Shown in pieces: positions 46,525 through 56,649 of a stretch of 64,000 bases of DNA (position 1 is the first letter of the stretch; every line of letters starts with the position of its first letter). The notes under the pieces were generated by a model. The model searched no databases, was not told the DNA's origin, and saw only the letters and a program-made list of their open reading frames with translations. The translations under genes and the position numbers were made by a program. Source of the stretch: Fen-1298 sp963833465 (GTDB lineage Bacteria > Bacteroidota > Ignavibacteria > UBA10030); contig CAWHXW010000003.1 of the NCBI GenBank assembly GCA_963833465.1, forward strand, positions 1,077,616 to 1,141,615, written 5' to 3'.

Positions 46525-49397
46525 ATGAAAAAAATAATCATATTAATTATTGTTATTCTGTTTAATAGTATTATCCTGGTAGCTTCGCTTAAAGATTATC
46601 AATTTATTTCTCCAACACCAGGCTCTGATTTCAACACACGTGAATCAAGGATTATTATCCGGGAAGGTTCTTTTATGGATCCGTCCTGTGTAAATAATTC
46701 CGAAGCTATTCAGGTAACTGGTTCAAAAAGCGGTAAAATATCGGGTGTAATTGTCCTATCGTCGGATAAACAAACAATGATATTTAAACCTTCCAATAAA
46801 TTTGAACCGGATGAGACAGTGACTGTGCATATTTCCAATAGACTTTTAAGATCGAATGGCAGCGCTTTGCCATCAGTGGAATTATCATTTAAAATAGCAC
46901 CATTTGCCGAAACGCCTAATCCCTATGATTATATTAATACTATCGCTCTGGACTTTGGCATTACCAAAAGCTCACTGACAAAAATCGCAGCAAATCCTCT
47001 TCCAACGAACTATCCTAATGTTACTGTTAATACATATGATACTGCCAAGGTCGGCGATGGCTATATTTTTATGTCGATTTTCTCAACGGTACCGGGAATC
47101 GGATATTACATCATGATGCTCAACAACGATGGGACGCCATTTTATTATAAAGAATTCAAGAATCATGCATATGATTTCAAAATTCAGCCTAATGGATTAA
47201 TGAGTTATGGGAAGACTCTGCAAGATCATCCATATGGTGGCGGTGGAGATGTCATCTGGATGATCATGGACAGCAGTTTTACTGAAATTGACAGCGTTCA
47301 AATGGGCAATGGATACCTGGCGGAATGTCACGATTTCAAGATGCTACCCAACGGCCACTATTTATTGTTCGGATATTATTTGGTGCCGTTTGATATGAGC
47401 CAAGTGGTAGCCGGTGGTTATCCCAATGCCCTGGTAACCGGCGGCGTCATTCAGGAATTAGACCAGGATAAAAATGTGATCTTTCAATGGCGCACGTGGG
47501 ACCATTACGATTTAAAGACATTCTCTTATAATCCGACTACAGTTACTCAATCGATAGTGAATGAATTTCATTTTAATGCGATTGAATTCGATAATGATGA
47601 AAACATAATAATTTCAACGCCCACATGGTCAAAAAAAATTAATCGTCAAACCGGCGATATCATGTGGCATCTTGGCGGAAACGAAAATCAATTTTCTTTC
47701 ACGAATATTGATAGCACCACAGGAATCGATTATATCACCGGGCATACCTTTCATCGTATCCAGAATGGGAACATTTTACTATTTGATAATGGTAATTTTG
47801 CTCCATCTAAATCAGCAATGGCGCATGAGTTTTCATTAGATGAGGTTAACAAACAAGCAGAATTAAAATGGAGTTATATTCCTAAAAACTCTATTCTTTC
47901 CATGTCTATGGGAAGCGCTCAGCGACTATCAAATGGAAACACTGCTATTGGCTGGGGATCGGGTAGTATTGGAGCGACTATAGGTCCGGCTTTTACGGAA
48001 GTGGATCAAGCTGGAAATGTTGTCTATCAATTATCGTTTGCGAAGTCCGGTGTTACAAGCTATCGTGCTTTTCGATTTCCATTTACCAAAGGCGCACCCA
48101 GCGCTGTCGTTATGCGGAACGAAGTATTAGCAGGGAATACCTATAATTTCAATGACAGTCCAAATGCGAACACCGGTATTAGTATTCAGATTAATAGCTA
48201 TGACGGTAGTAATTACAATAACATCATTGTAACTAAATACAATTATGCATCGCTTAATCCGCAGTTCTTCGGCAAAGCTCCCATAGCAAATCCTGGACGA
48301 ATCGTGATCTCAAAAAACAGCATCAATTCTCTGGATATCGATGTAACTTTTGATTTGAATGTATGGAGTGTTATTAATCCTGAAATCACCAGCATCTATT
48401 ATCGTGAATTTGAAGGGAATGGGTTATTTGAAAAATTACCCACGAACTACAATTCAGTGACGAAAACTCTTACCGCTAATGTGAAAGGCATCGGTGAATT
48501 CATTCTTGCCCGACCGGATCTTGAATCACTGGCTTTGACGCCATTGCCCAATGCTCCTCAGGATTCTAGGTACCTGTTAACTACAAATTGCCGGTTACGA
48601 TAAGCTGGAGTCCGGTCGGCTATGCAGAAACTTATCATTTTCAGCTTGCTTCCGATGATAAGTTCGGCAGCATACGCGCAGATGTGAACAATCTGACCAA
48701 TGCCTTCTATACTTTGGATACTCTAGAAAAGGATGTTCATTATTACTGGCGTGTAAAAGCCCTGAATGATTCAGGCGAAAGTTCCTGGACAGCTACCCAT
48801 ATGTTTACGGCTATAGCACCGTTCATAACCGTCACCAAACCCAATGGCGGCGAACTATGGCAGCGTGGTTTGAGCTATTTCATTCAATGGAATGATAATA
48901 TAGTCGAAGATGTTGTCATTCAGCTATATAAAGGCGACAAACTCTCCACAACTATTGCATCGACCTCTAATCATAGGGCTTACAAATGGTATATTAGCAC
49001 CACCTTTGCTATCGGCTCAGATTATTCAATTAAAATAAAAAGCAAGACAGACACACTGTTCGATATAAGTGATAAATATTTTGCTGTCATCGACACAACC
49101 AACACCTTTGTGAAAAATGAATCTTCAGTTGTAAAAGATTATGCGCTTTACCAAAATTATCCCAATCCCTTTAATCCAACGACAACAATTTACTTTGCTC
49201 TACCATCACAATCATTTGTATCACTAAAAGTATTCGATATGTTAGGAAGAAAAGTGGCAACCCTTGTCTCTGAAAATATGTCGGCTGGAAGTTATACAAG
49301 ACAATGGAATGCGACAAATATATCAAGTGGTATTTATTTTTATCGGTTGCAGGCTGGCTCATTCACTGAAACAAAAAAACTTGTTTTATTGCGATGA
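46525..49397 (+). pseudogene. Arylsulfotransferase-like T9SS protein (copy 2), frameshifted near the end
   Basis: The first frame (46525-48603) has an N-terminal membrane/signal helix, an Ig-like domain and the ASST propeller (NNDGTPFYYKEFKNHAYDF, QELDQDKNVIFQWRTWDHY, GDIMWHLGGNENQFSF). Between about 48555 and 48600 the frame changes. The second frame reads YKLPVTISWSPVGYAETYHF (fibronectin III-like), then a Ser/Thr-rich domain and the T9SS tail (LYQNYPNPFNPTTTIYFALP), ending at 49397. One missing base restores a single ~957-residue protein. It is a paralogue of the gene just before it. Confidence 0.8.
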
Positions 49398-49575
49398 AGC
49401 AGTTGCACTTGCCCCTCGTCGTTATATCTGAAGGTTATCTATGTATACTGATATTATTAACGATACGGACGTTTTTTAATGGGGAAAGGAGCAATAATAG
49501 GATATGGTTTCATAGTTAGTGTCTAATTTTAACTAAAAATTATCTACTATCTCAAAGTTCTGACCTAAAAAAGAA

Positions 49576-49605
49576 AATCCTCACTGGTTCACATCAATGA
49601 GGATT
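49576..49605. terminator. Hairpin between convergent genes
   Basis: AATCCTCA (49576-49583) pairs with TGAGGATT (49598-49605). On the minus strand it is followed by TTCTTTTTT, so it may back up the terminator at 49664 for the DUF362 gene. Confidence 0.6.
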
Positions 49606-49663
49606 CTTCCTATTACTAAGTAGCGAGAGGAAAGTCAAATTGTTACAGCTCTAAAAAAATAAC

Positions 49664-49687
49664 AGCCCCAACTTTTCTGCTGGGGCT
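49664..49687 (-). terminator. Terminator of the DUF362 gene
   Basis: AGCCCCA and TGGGGCT pair across ten bases. On the minus strand the sequence continues TGTTATTTTTTT. It directly follows the stop of the gene at 49727-51796. Confidence 0.75.
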
Positions 49688-49726
49688 ATTATTAATTCTT
49701 CACTGCATGTGAAAGGTATCATTTTG

Positions 49727-51796
49727 CTATTTCAAAAACATCATCTTTGCTGATTTACTTAGACTGTTTCCATCTTTGATCGATGATATTGTCACTCTGT
49801 AAATGTAGACTCCGGAAGAAACTATACTTCCATGATTATTTGTGCCATTCCAAACAATATTTTGAGATCCTGTTGATTGTTCACTGAAGGTAAATGATTT
49901 TACTAATCTTCCCTGAATATCATAAATCGATACGTCAACAGATGATTTCTCGGGTAAGATATATGAAATTGTTGTTGCGGGATTAAATGGATTTGGATAA
50001 TTCTGACAGAGTTCAAAATATTTTGGTGTACTGCTTTCTTGACTGACAACACCTGTTGTCTTCCCCTGTTCGACATCTATTAATTCAATACCATTACCAG
50101 TTCCAAGATTCCTGGTATATTTTTTATCTGATGCATTATTCCAGTGTTCATGAACACCAAGGCTATAAATATGGACACCTGTACTATCTGGATCATATTT
50201 AATACCTGCTGGCCAATTCGTCGAATCTGCTGCTTGATGAAGGTAATCATCGGCACCTCGCATTTGCACAAATGCATATTTCCCTGTAATGCGGGCAACG
50301 GTGAATTCCGATCTTAAAAAATCATAACCGACGGATTCTATTGCTACGTTGTCGAGTGATGCGAAAACAGAAGATGAATAAGTATTATTGAAGGGTGTTA
50401 TCTTCCATTTGAGCGGTTTGTCTTGCTCATAATCAGTGCCCCATAAAGCATCCATTAAGAAAATAAGATTTTTCTTTCTCAGAAGAGCATGTGTCATTAA
50501 ATCTACCTGGATTCTGTATAATCCATATCCAAGACGCGAGGTATCGCCATAATCCATCTCCATCGGACAGGGCAATCCGTTGTGAAGATGCATTGCATCT
50601 TCACGCGTTTGAGATCCAAAATGATTTTTTGCAAACATAGTCATTCCAGCCCGCATATGTCCCTTTAATTGAGGGATATTAAGCATGTATTCGGCATCTT
50701 CATAAATGGTATACAGCGAATCATACCATACTTTTTTAAGAGTGTCTGCAGGATTCACCGGTGGATAGGAAGCATTCGGATGTAAAATCCTCCCTAAGTC
50801 AGAATAATAAATCTTTGCAGTTGAGCTTGGTTTCACCTGCTCTCTGCCTAAACTAGCATAATTATCATGACCCAAATAATGAATATTAGGATATTTAGGA
50901 TGCCATTGATCATACCATTCCTTGTAGATATTTCGTATCGGATCACCAATGTAAATATCGGTTTGTGCAACGTGAACAATATCGACCAGCTGGTGTAACA
51001 CAGAAAGCACCATGGCCGGAGATGTTTCGGACATCCCGTACCAGCTACCATTCACTTTTGACAAATCGGTCGGATTATAATTACCAGCCCATGCACTACA
51101 TTCATTTATCTTGATAAATATTTTTTCTCCTGCAACATAATTCACCGCTCCCTTTCCTCTCGTTTGATTGTGATATTGGAATATTGCCAGCCAAGCAGCG
51201 CTATCGCTTTTTTGACCGGTCAGGCTATCAATTGCTGCCGAGACCATGCTGTCAATGGTCGATTGATTATTGTTTTCAGCACTCCACCAGGCGTGATTGA
51301 GTAAAGTGGGATTACAATTTTGATTAACTGCATTCGGATTATGAATCCACACAACTCTTCCTTCCTTCCCTGGCATTCCCTTTGCGATTCCGATTGGTTC
51401 GTTTGCAGTGACGGGTGCATCACCAGTCAACACTACTTCCTTGTAGAGGAACCCATTCTCGAATAGTACAAATCCACTTATACCAAAAACCAGAAAGGAA
51501 CCAAGGAAAAATACTGGAAACCATCTGATTGATTTTTTCGATCTGAAAAAAGCAATACTCGATAATCCAAGCATTGCGAGATAGCCGATAAACCCGGATG
51601 CAATAGGCATGGCGGCACGTACACAGGGATAGTGGAGGCGGCTGGGTTTTGGTATTACCCTAATGAGTACCCAAACCATCGCTGCTATACCAATAAGTGG
51701 AAATAATAATCTCGAAAAAACATTAACCTTTTTAAAACCAAGGAACCTCCCCGTCTTGGGACAGAATTGCAAATATTTCTTTATAAAATTTTTCAT
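49727..51796 (-). CDS. DUF362-domain T9SS protein with N-terminal membrane helices
   Basis: 689 residues. Two to three hydrophobic helices at the N-terminus, then a DUF362-like domain (GIAKGMPGKEGRVVWIHNPNAVNQ, KIFIKINECSAW, NIHYLGHDNYASLGRE). At the C-terminus is a FlgD-like/T9SS domain (LCQNYPNPFNPATTISYILP, IYDIQGRLVKSF). The mixture of membrane anchor and T9SS tail is unusual. The physiological role of DUF362 is not established; some relatives bind metal-sulfur centres. Confidence 0.78.
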   Translation of the reverse strand: MKNFIKKYLQFCPKTGRFLGFKKVNVFSRLLFPLIGIAAMVWVLIRVIPKPSRLHYPCVRAAMPIASGFIGYLAMLGLSSIAFFRSKKSIRWFPVFFLGSFLVFGISGFVLFENGFLYKEVVLTGDAPVTANEPIGIAKGMPGKEGRVVWIHNPNAVNQNCNPTLLNHAWWSAENNNQSTIDSMVSAAIDSLTGQKSDSAAWLAIFQYHNQTRGKGAVNYVAGEKIFIKINECSAWAGNYNPTDLSKVNGSWYGMSETSPAMVLSVLHQLVDIVHVAQTDIYIGDPIRNIYKEWYDQWHPKYPNIHYLGHDNYASLGREQVKPSSTAKIYYSDLGRILHPNASYPPVNPADTLKKVWYDSLYTIYEDAEYMLNIPQLKGHMRAGMTMFAKNHFGSQTREDAMHLHNGLPCPMEMDYGDTSRLGYGLYRIQVDLMTHALLRKKNLIFLMDALWGTDYEQDKPLKWKITPFNNTYSSSVFASLDNVAIESVGYDFLRSEFTVARITGKYAFVQMRGADDYLHQAADSTNWPAGIKYDPDSTGVHIYSLGVHEHWNNASDKKYTRNLGTGNGIELIDVEQGKTTGVVSQESSTPKYFELCQNYPNPFNPATTISYILPEKSSVDVSIYDIQGRLVKSFTFSEQSTGSQNIVWNGTNNHGSIVSSGVYIYRVTISSIKDGNSLSKSAKMMFLK

Positions 51797-52080
51797 AAGT
51801 ATCCTTACAGATTGTGGAATCTACTTTATTTATGGTGAGTTAGTTAAATCTATAATATTATAAAGCCCTTCAAAAACCATTTTAAAGCATTATTAAGAAT
51901 AAATAGTATACAAATATTTTTTCGGAATGAATAGTGTTTTTGTTGACCTGCCCCTAAAAGAGTGATCCATAACAAACTTTTTGCTAAGTTAATATTAAAA
52001 TACTTATGTGGAACAATTCATAGGATCCGGAAAATATCATTGATTATCACAGTCTATGTTAGAACGAAAGAGAATTTATA

Positions 52081-53280
52081 ATGGATACTAAAATAATAAA
52101 AAAATATATGCTTCTATTCTTACTTCTTAACTCCATCGCCATCGCTCAGTCACCTATACCGCCTGGAGCAAAATTGATTAAATTAACGAACGGATTGACA
52201 CAACCTGAAGGTCCACTTTGGAAAGACAGCGTTTTACTTTTCAGCGATATAGCGGCTAATCTCATTTACAAATGGTCGCCAGCCGATAGTACGTTAAAAC
52301 CATATCTCCAGCCATCATATAATTCAAATGGTTTGACTCTTGATAGGCAGGGTCGGTTAATTTTCACGCAAATGGGACTGCGTCGCGTTTCCCGTCAGGA
52401 AACCAATGGTACAATCACTCCCCTCACATCGACTTTCAGAGGGAAAAGATATAATAGTCCGAATGATATCGTTGTGAAATCCGATGGAGCGATTTTTTTC
52501 ACGGATCCAGATTACAACGTTCCCTCTGGCCAAACGGTCGAGCTTCCATTCAAAGGAATATATCGAATCGGTACTGCCGGTGTGGTGACACTGTTGGACA
52601 GTACTTTTGACAAACCGAATGGGATTTGCTTTTCACCTGACGAGAAAATATTGTATGTGGATAACACGCCTGAGGGAGAAATTTATGCATGGGATGTTGA
52701 AAACGATTCCGTTTTGACTAACAAGAGATTGTTTTATACGGTCAGTAGTGATGGGGTCGATGGAATGAAAGTCGACACGACTGGAAATATCTATTGTACA
52801 AGTTCAGATGGAATATGGATCATTTCTCCAGAAGGAATAAAGCTGGGTCAAATCAACATGACGAGTGGAGCTTCCAATTGTGCATGGGGAGATGCCGATA
52901 GAAAAACATTATACATCACTGGAACCTATGGTAACAATCTCTATAAGATCCGCCTTGCCTCGTCGACGGGAGTCATTGATGAAGATGCTGTGTTGCCGGC
53001 AGATTTTCATTTATATCCGAATTTTCCAAATCCATTTAATCCTACAACAGTTATAAGTTATCAGTTGTCGGTGACGAGTTACATTGAATTGAAAGTATTC
53101 GATATGCTTGGCCGGGAAGTGGCAACATTGGTGGATGGAATGAAAGATGCAGGCTACTATACATCGACGTTTGATGGTTCCAGGTTTTCCAGCGGTGTAT
53201 ACTTTGTCCAAATAATAGCACTTCCGCAGGACGGCTCTCAATCAATTACTAAGACGATCAAGATGTTGATGATGAAATAA
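52081..53280 (+). CDS. SMP-30/gluconolactonase-like T9SS protein
   Basis: 399 residues. A signal peptide is followed by an SMP-30/LRE-like six-bladed propeller (LTQPEGPLWKDSVLLFSDIA, YNSPNDIVVKSDGAIFFTDPDY, FDKPNGICFSPDEKILYVDN), in which Glu/Asn/Asp of the metal site are visible, and a T9SS tail (LYPNFPNPFNPTTVISYQLS). Such enzymes hydrolyse sugar lactones. The tail directs it to the cell surface or medium. It stands alone. Confidence 0.85.
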   Translation: MDTKIIKKYMLLFLLLNSIAIAQSPIPPGAKLIKLTNGLTQPEGPLWKDSVLLFSDIAANLIYKWSPADSTLKPYLQPSYNSNGLTLDRQGRLIFTQMGLRRVSRQETNGTITPLTSTFRGKRYNSPNDIVVKSDGAIFFTDPDYNVPSGQTVELPFKGIYRIGTAGVVTLLDSTFDKPNGICFSPDEKILYVDNTPEGEIYAWDVENDSVLTNKRLFYTVSSDGVDGMKVDTTGNIYCTSSDGIWIISPEGIKLGQINMTSGASNCAWGDADRKTLYITGTYGNNLYKIRLASSTGVIDEDAVLPADFHLYPNFPNPFNPTTVISYQLSVTSYIELKVFDMLGREVATLVDGMKDAGYYTSTFDGSRFSSGVYFVQIIALPQDGSQSITKTIKMLMMK

Positions 53281-53487
53281 GTAGTTGATTAGTTATTTGA
53301 AATAGAAATATTAATACAGAAGCCTCGTTGCGAGTGTCAGCAGGGCTTATGCATTTCACAGATACGTAAAAAATCGGCAACCATCGCCACTTTCTGATGC
53401 TATCTGGTTCTTGCATAGAAATAAAAAGTCTCATCGATGACGGGGCTTGATAGCTACTATACATAGTTAAGCAAATATATTGATTTA

Positions 53488-54171
53488 TTATTGTAGCAAT
53501 TCAGTCGTTCGATGACTTTCGGGTTGTTCCACCAACATTACCCGACGAAGAGCGCCTTTCTCAACCCAATAAATCGACTTCCCCTCAAAATCGTTCATTT
53601 CAACTTTAAAACAATCGACTTGTTGTTTATATCCTTCACCGATCACTTTTAGGGTCAAAGGAATTAGTGTGTTAGTCTGAGGATTCAATGATGTAAAAAT
53701 AAACTGTGTCCCTTTTTCTAAATGAAGCATTCGAATGAGGATAGGAACTTGTGAGAAATCGACGACTGGTTTTGTAGAGCTGATAGTGTCTATAATCACA
53801 CGGTTATAAGGTATCATCACAGTTGTGATTCTGAGTTTATCGCTTTCATAAAAACACTTTGTTTCCATCATAATTTGGTTATTAACAATGATTTTTCCTG
53901 TTGATTGTTTAGGACGCATATCTAAATTCATAATTCCGCAGATCGTTTTTGTAAAGCCAGGAGAAATCATATTTATGTAAGCTTCAATAATTGTGTCTCT
54001 TTTCATTATCGAAACTTGATATAGTCCATCTCCTTGGTTACTGGTTGATCGGTATGTCAACACTTCTGGTTGGGGAGGAATCCATTGAGTGTTATATACA
54101 ACAGGATCATTCCCAAACGCAAAAGTTGCAAATACTATGGTGACTGTAACTACAGATAAAAGATGTTTCAT
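53488..54171 (-). CDS. Exported hypothetical protein, DUF3108-like
   Basis: 227 residues with a signal peptide (LLSVVTVTIVFATFAFG) and a beta-rich body (YQVSIMKRDTIIEAYINMIS, KVIGEGYKQQVDCFKVEMND, IYWVEKGALRRVML) like the DUF3108 exported lipid-binding-like fold. Assignment is tentative. It lies in the same direction as the sigma/anti-sigma genes and 76 bases after them. Confidence 0.5.
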   Translation of the reverse strand: MKHLLSVVTVTIVFATFAFGNDPVVYNTQWIPPQPEVLTYRSTSNQGDGLYQVSIMKRDTIIEAYINMISPGFTKTICGIMNLDMRPKQSTGKIIVNNQIMMETKCFYESDKLRITTVMIPYNRVIIDTISSTKPVVDFSQVPILIRMLHLEKGTQFIFTSLNPQTNTLIPLTLKVIGEGYKQQVDCFKVEMNDFEGKSIYWVEKGALRRVMLVEQPESHRTTELLQ

Positions 54172-54247
54172 CGCACTCTCCTTTGTAGATTTATTAGAAA
54201 AGATACTTATGTTTTTTTAGTGCTGTTCAAAAGACTGTTTGAAATAC

Positions 54248-54658
54248 TCACAGGTCACCCGTCCTTCGTCGGGTGATAAAATATGCAACCCAAAAACCAA
54301 TGCCAAGAGTGCCATAGACAAGTGTAGCATTTGGTGAACATAAAACGATCCAGTGGAATCCACTCTGGTCATATACAAATGAAAAGGTAGCACAAGAAAA
54401 AAAGATAGCGAATCCCATCAAGTAAGAACGTAGTTTCAATAATCTCCGCGTCTTTATCAAGGATTTCATCTCGTCATCTTTGTTCAGTCGTTGAGGAAAA
54501 GAGTTCGGAATGGGATTTTGGGCAAATTGTTTTACGTGTTGTTGAAAGTCAGGATTCTTTTGTAAATACTCCTCCACCAAAAGCTTTGTATCCTGGCTGC
54601 ATTCTTCGGAGTAATAAAGCGGGAGCAGGTCAGTAATGACATCTCTTGTGATATTCAT
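54248..54658 (-). CDS. Probable anti-sigma factor / regulator with two membrane helices
   Basis: 136 residues. The N-terminal part (DVITDLLPLYYSEECSQDTKLLVEEYLQKNPDF) matches the short domain seen in anti-sigma proteins of this group (one Cys, no complete zinc site). Two C-terminal hydrophobic helices follow (YLMGFAIFFSCATFSFVY, ATLVYGTLGIGFWVAYFI). It overlaps the ECF sigma factor by four bases, so pairing with it is a sound inference. Confidence 0.7.
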   Translation of the reverse strand: MNITRDVITDLLPLYYSEECSQDTKLLVEEYLQKNPDFQQHVKQFAQNPIPNSFPQRLNKDDEMKSLIKTRRLLKLRSYLMGFAIFFSCATFSFVYDQSGFHWIVLCSPNATLVYGTLGIGFWVAYFITRRRTGDL

Positions 54659-55158
54659 AATATTTCTCCTCGTTGTGTCGCTATAATTGAATGAACCTTT
54701 GTTCGTGCTCTAAAGACTTTGACCTTCACGGTAGAGACTGGAAGGCCGGTTGCTCTGGCTATTTCCTCATAGCTCAATTCATCTTCTGCACGCATAATAA
54801 GCACCGTCCGATCGATTTCTTGGAGGGTCTGAAGCGCCTTTAACACTTCTTCGAGTTCAGAACGGTCTTCAGTAACTTTATCAGGCCGCGCTACTGTATC
54901 TCGTATCTCTTCATTAAGTGGCGCTAGTCTCTTCTTCCTTCGTTTGTTTTGAAGATATAAATTCCGAGCAATGGTAAAGAGGTATCCTTTTACAGATTCA
55001 ACGCGGGTTTCTGTTGTTGATGTCCAAATACGAACAAAAGTCTCTGAGGTTATATCCTTCGCCTCATCCGCATCTCCCGTCAATCTATATGAGAAGCGGT
55101 AAACATCTTTTACGTGCAGGTTGTAGAGCGTGTGGAAATTTATTAATTCCTGATCCAT
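54655..55158 (-). CDS. ECF-type RNA polymerase sigma factor
   Basis: About 167 residues from ATG 55158; an upstream in-frame ATG at 55197 is possible. Region 2 is seen as VYRFSYRLTGDADEAKDITSETFVRIW and region 4 as LQEIDRTVLIMRAEDELSYEEIARATGLPVSTVKVKV. It should direct RNA polymerase to a small set of promoters. The following gene overlaps and probably encodes its anti-sigma factor. Target promoters were not identified. Confidence 0.9.
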   Translation of the reverse strand: MDQELINFHTLYNLHVKDVYRFSYRLTGDADEAKDITSETFVRIWTSTTETRVESVKGYLFTIARNLYLQNKRRKKRLAPLNEEIRDTVARPDKVTEDRSELEEVLKALQTLQEIDRTVLIMRAEDELSYEEIARATGLPVSTVKVKVFRARTKVHSIIATQRGEIL

Positions 55159-55470
55159 ATATATAATATCCATGAAACCAATGAAAGTTACATCCATAAT
55201 AAAATATTTTCACTTTTTATTAGGGTGAGCAAAGGCAACAACCAGAAAGGTGTTAATCATAAGCACTTCCCCTTTAGTTCTACGACTAACACGCATATCT
55301 TCTGTGCAACATCGGTCTTCATCTGTGCTTACCTCCAGAATAAATTATTATCAAAATCCTGATGAATATATTTCTCCAACTACTAGTTATCTCCTTCTAA
55401 TGAATAGACTATACATCAGTTCTTATACCACTAAAAATTATGGAATAAGAATATATGAAAGGAGATACCT

Positions 55471-55971
55471 ATGAGCGAACAAGAATATGAAGATCTGTGG
55501 CATTACAGTGAACAATTCACGAGAGACAAACTCCAAAGATCAGAGTTGGTTACAATGGCTTGGAAGGAAGGACAACGACTTGGAAGTCGTAAAACGATGG
55601 GCTTAATGAAATCAATGATGCACTTCCGTTCCAAAGAACTAAACAGACGTTCAGCATTTCCTGCAAAAGAAATGGGCAAACGAACCATTGACGCGTGGAA
55701 CCACGAGCGTGTGTATATTGACAAGCCAGTGAATCAGGATGCCGCTCCTATAGCGCTTGCAGAGTTTCTGCTTCCAGTGAAGATTACGCCATTGGACTTC
55801 ACGATTACAAATGATTTCTTGAGTTCGTTGAGTGACAATGAAAAGAACATTCTGAACGATCTCTCAGCCGGATACAATCTGAAAGAAATATCTAAACGCA
55901 ATCATCTTCAACAATCCCACCTCGCAACCCTCCGACAAAGTCTTCAACAAAAAGCTGTCGCATATCTGTGA
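55471..55971 (+). CDS. HTH-like protein beside the TGTCA repeats, unknown
   Basis: 166 residues. The C-terminal part (LSDNEKNILNDLSAGYNLKEISKRNHLQQSHLATLRQSLQ) looks like a sigma-region-4/LuxR-type helix-turn-helix. The N-terminal part is helical and rich in Lys/Arg (LMKSMMHFRSKELNR). AAAGGAG precedes the ATG. Immediately after the stop lies a large block of TGTCA repeats that it may bind. Could be a replication initiator or regulator of an element remnant (inference). Confidence 0.6.
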   Translation: MSEQEYEDLWHYSEQFTRDKLQRSELVTMAWKEGQRLGSRKTMGLMKSMMHFRSKELNRRSAFPAKEMGKRTIDAWNHERVYIDKPVNQDAAPIALAEFLLPVKITPLDFTITNDFLSSLSDNEKNILNDLSAGYNLKEISKRNHLQQSHLATLRQSLQQKAVAYL

Positions 55972-56022
55972 CGGTGGAGAGGAGTGCGTGAGCACTTCTC
56001 TTTATCATCTTGTCATAGTCTT

Positions 56023-56212
56023 AGGGAATTGATGATGATGACAAAGTAGATCTTGTCATCTTATCATTTTGTCACAAATCTTGTCATTGACAAAGTGACA
56101 AAATCCATATTGTCATCACGCCATCACCTAAGGGAATTGATGATGATGACAAAGTAGATCTTGTCATCTTATCATTTTGTCACAAATCTTGTCATTGACA
56201 AAGTGACAAAAT
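56023..56212. repeat. 82-bp perfect direct repeat, rich in TGTCA/TGACA
   Basis: Copies at 56023-56104 and 56131-56212 are identical. Each holds TGTCA three times and TGACA three times, arranged in nested palindromes (GATGACAA..TTGTCATC, TTTTGTCAC..GTGACAAAA). The spacer and flanks carry further TGTCA units (56011-56232). This is iteron- or operator-like. Confidence 0.75.
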
Positions 56213-56587
56213 ACGATATTGTCATCTTGTCAAACTCTATAGAATGATGATGAAAAGACAATATGGGACTCCGGTGATCAGAAAATGAGCCTCCAACTTT
56301 AACACCTTACAGGAGTTTCAGGAGTAGCTTCTACTTCGATATACCCGAGGAATCAATCTAAACCGAAGGGCGAAGTGGTTTCGGCAGAATTTTTTCTGGA
56401 ATTTTATTTGTTCCTATTGGGCAAATCGAATTCTAAAATTTTTATTTTGGGTTTAGAAAAGGGTTGCTTTGGGCGAGTTGACAATTACTCTGGCGATTTG
56501 TAAGTTGAAAGTGCGTTGCTGCCTCGCTAAAGTATGCAACGCAATTGTAACGTATCCGGTCTCCCCGGCTGGATATAAAGCCTCCCT
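56213..56587. other. Spacer with second copy of the AGTAG-CTT-CTACT hairpin block
   Basis: CTTACAGGAG at 56306 and AGTAGCTTCTACT at 56323-56335 match the block at 35601-35631 in order and spacing (17 against 18 bases). Both are followed by A/T-rich sequence with long T and A runs. Only a short frame of no known family (56469-56657) is open here. Confidence 0.45.
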
Positions 56588-56630
56588 AAACGTCTGGCGT
56601 CTGGTAGTGCGTCAGGCGTTTTTTATTTTT
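56588..56630 (+). terminator. Strong terminator near the integron
   Basis: AAACGTCTGGCGT and GCGTCAGGCGTTT (with G-T pairs) form a 12-13 bp stem with a short loop, followed by TTTATTTTT. A related, broken sequence lies at 43445-43495. Confidence 0.7.
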
Positions 56631-56649
56631 GTTGTGAATAATCCCAGAG

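Noticed and set aside
56023..56212. Possible CRISPR array
   Set aside because: Only two long (82 bp) copies with one 26-bp spacer and internal palindromes; no cas genes. It fits an iteron or operator block better.
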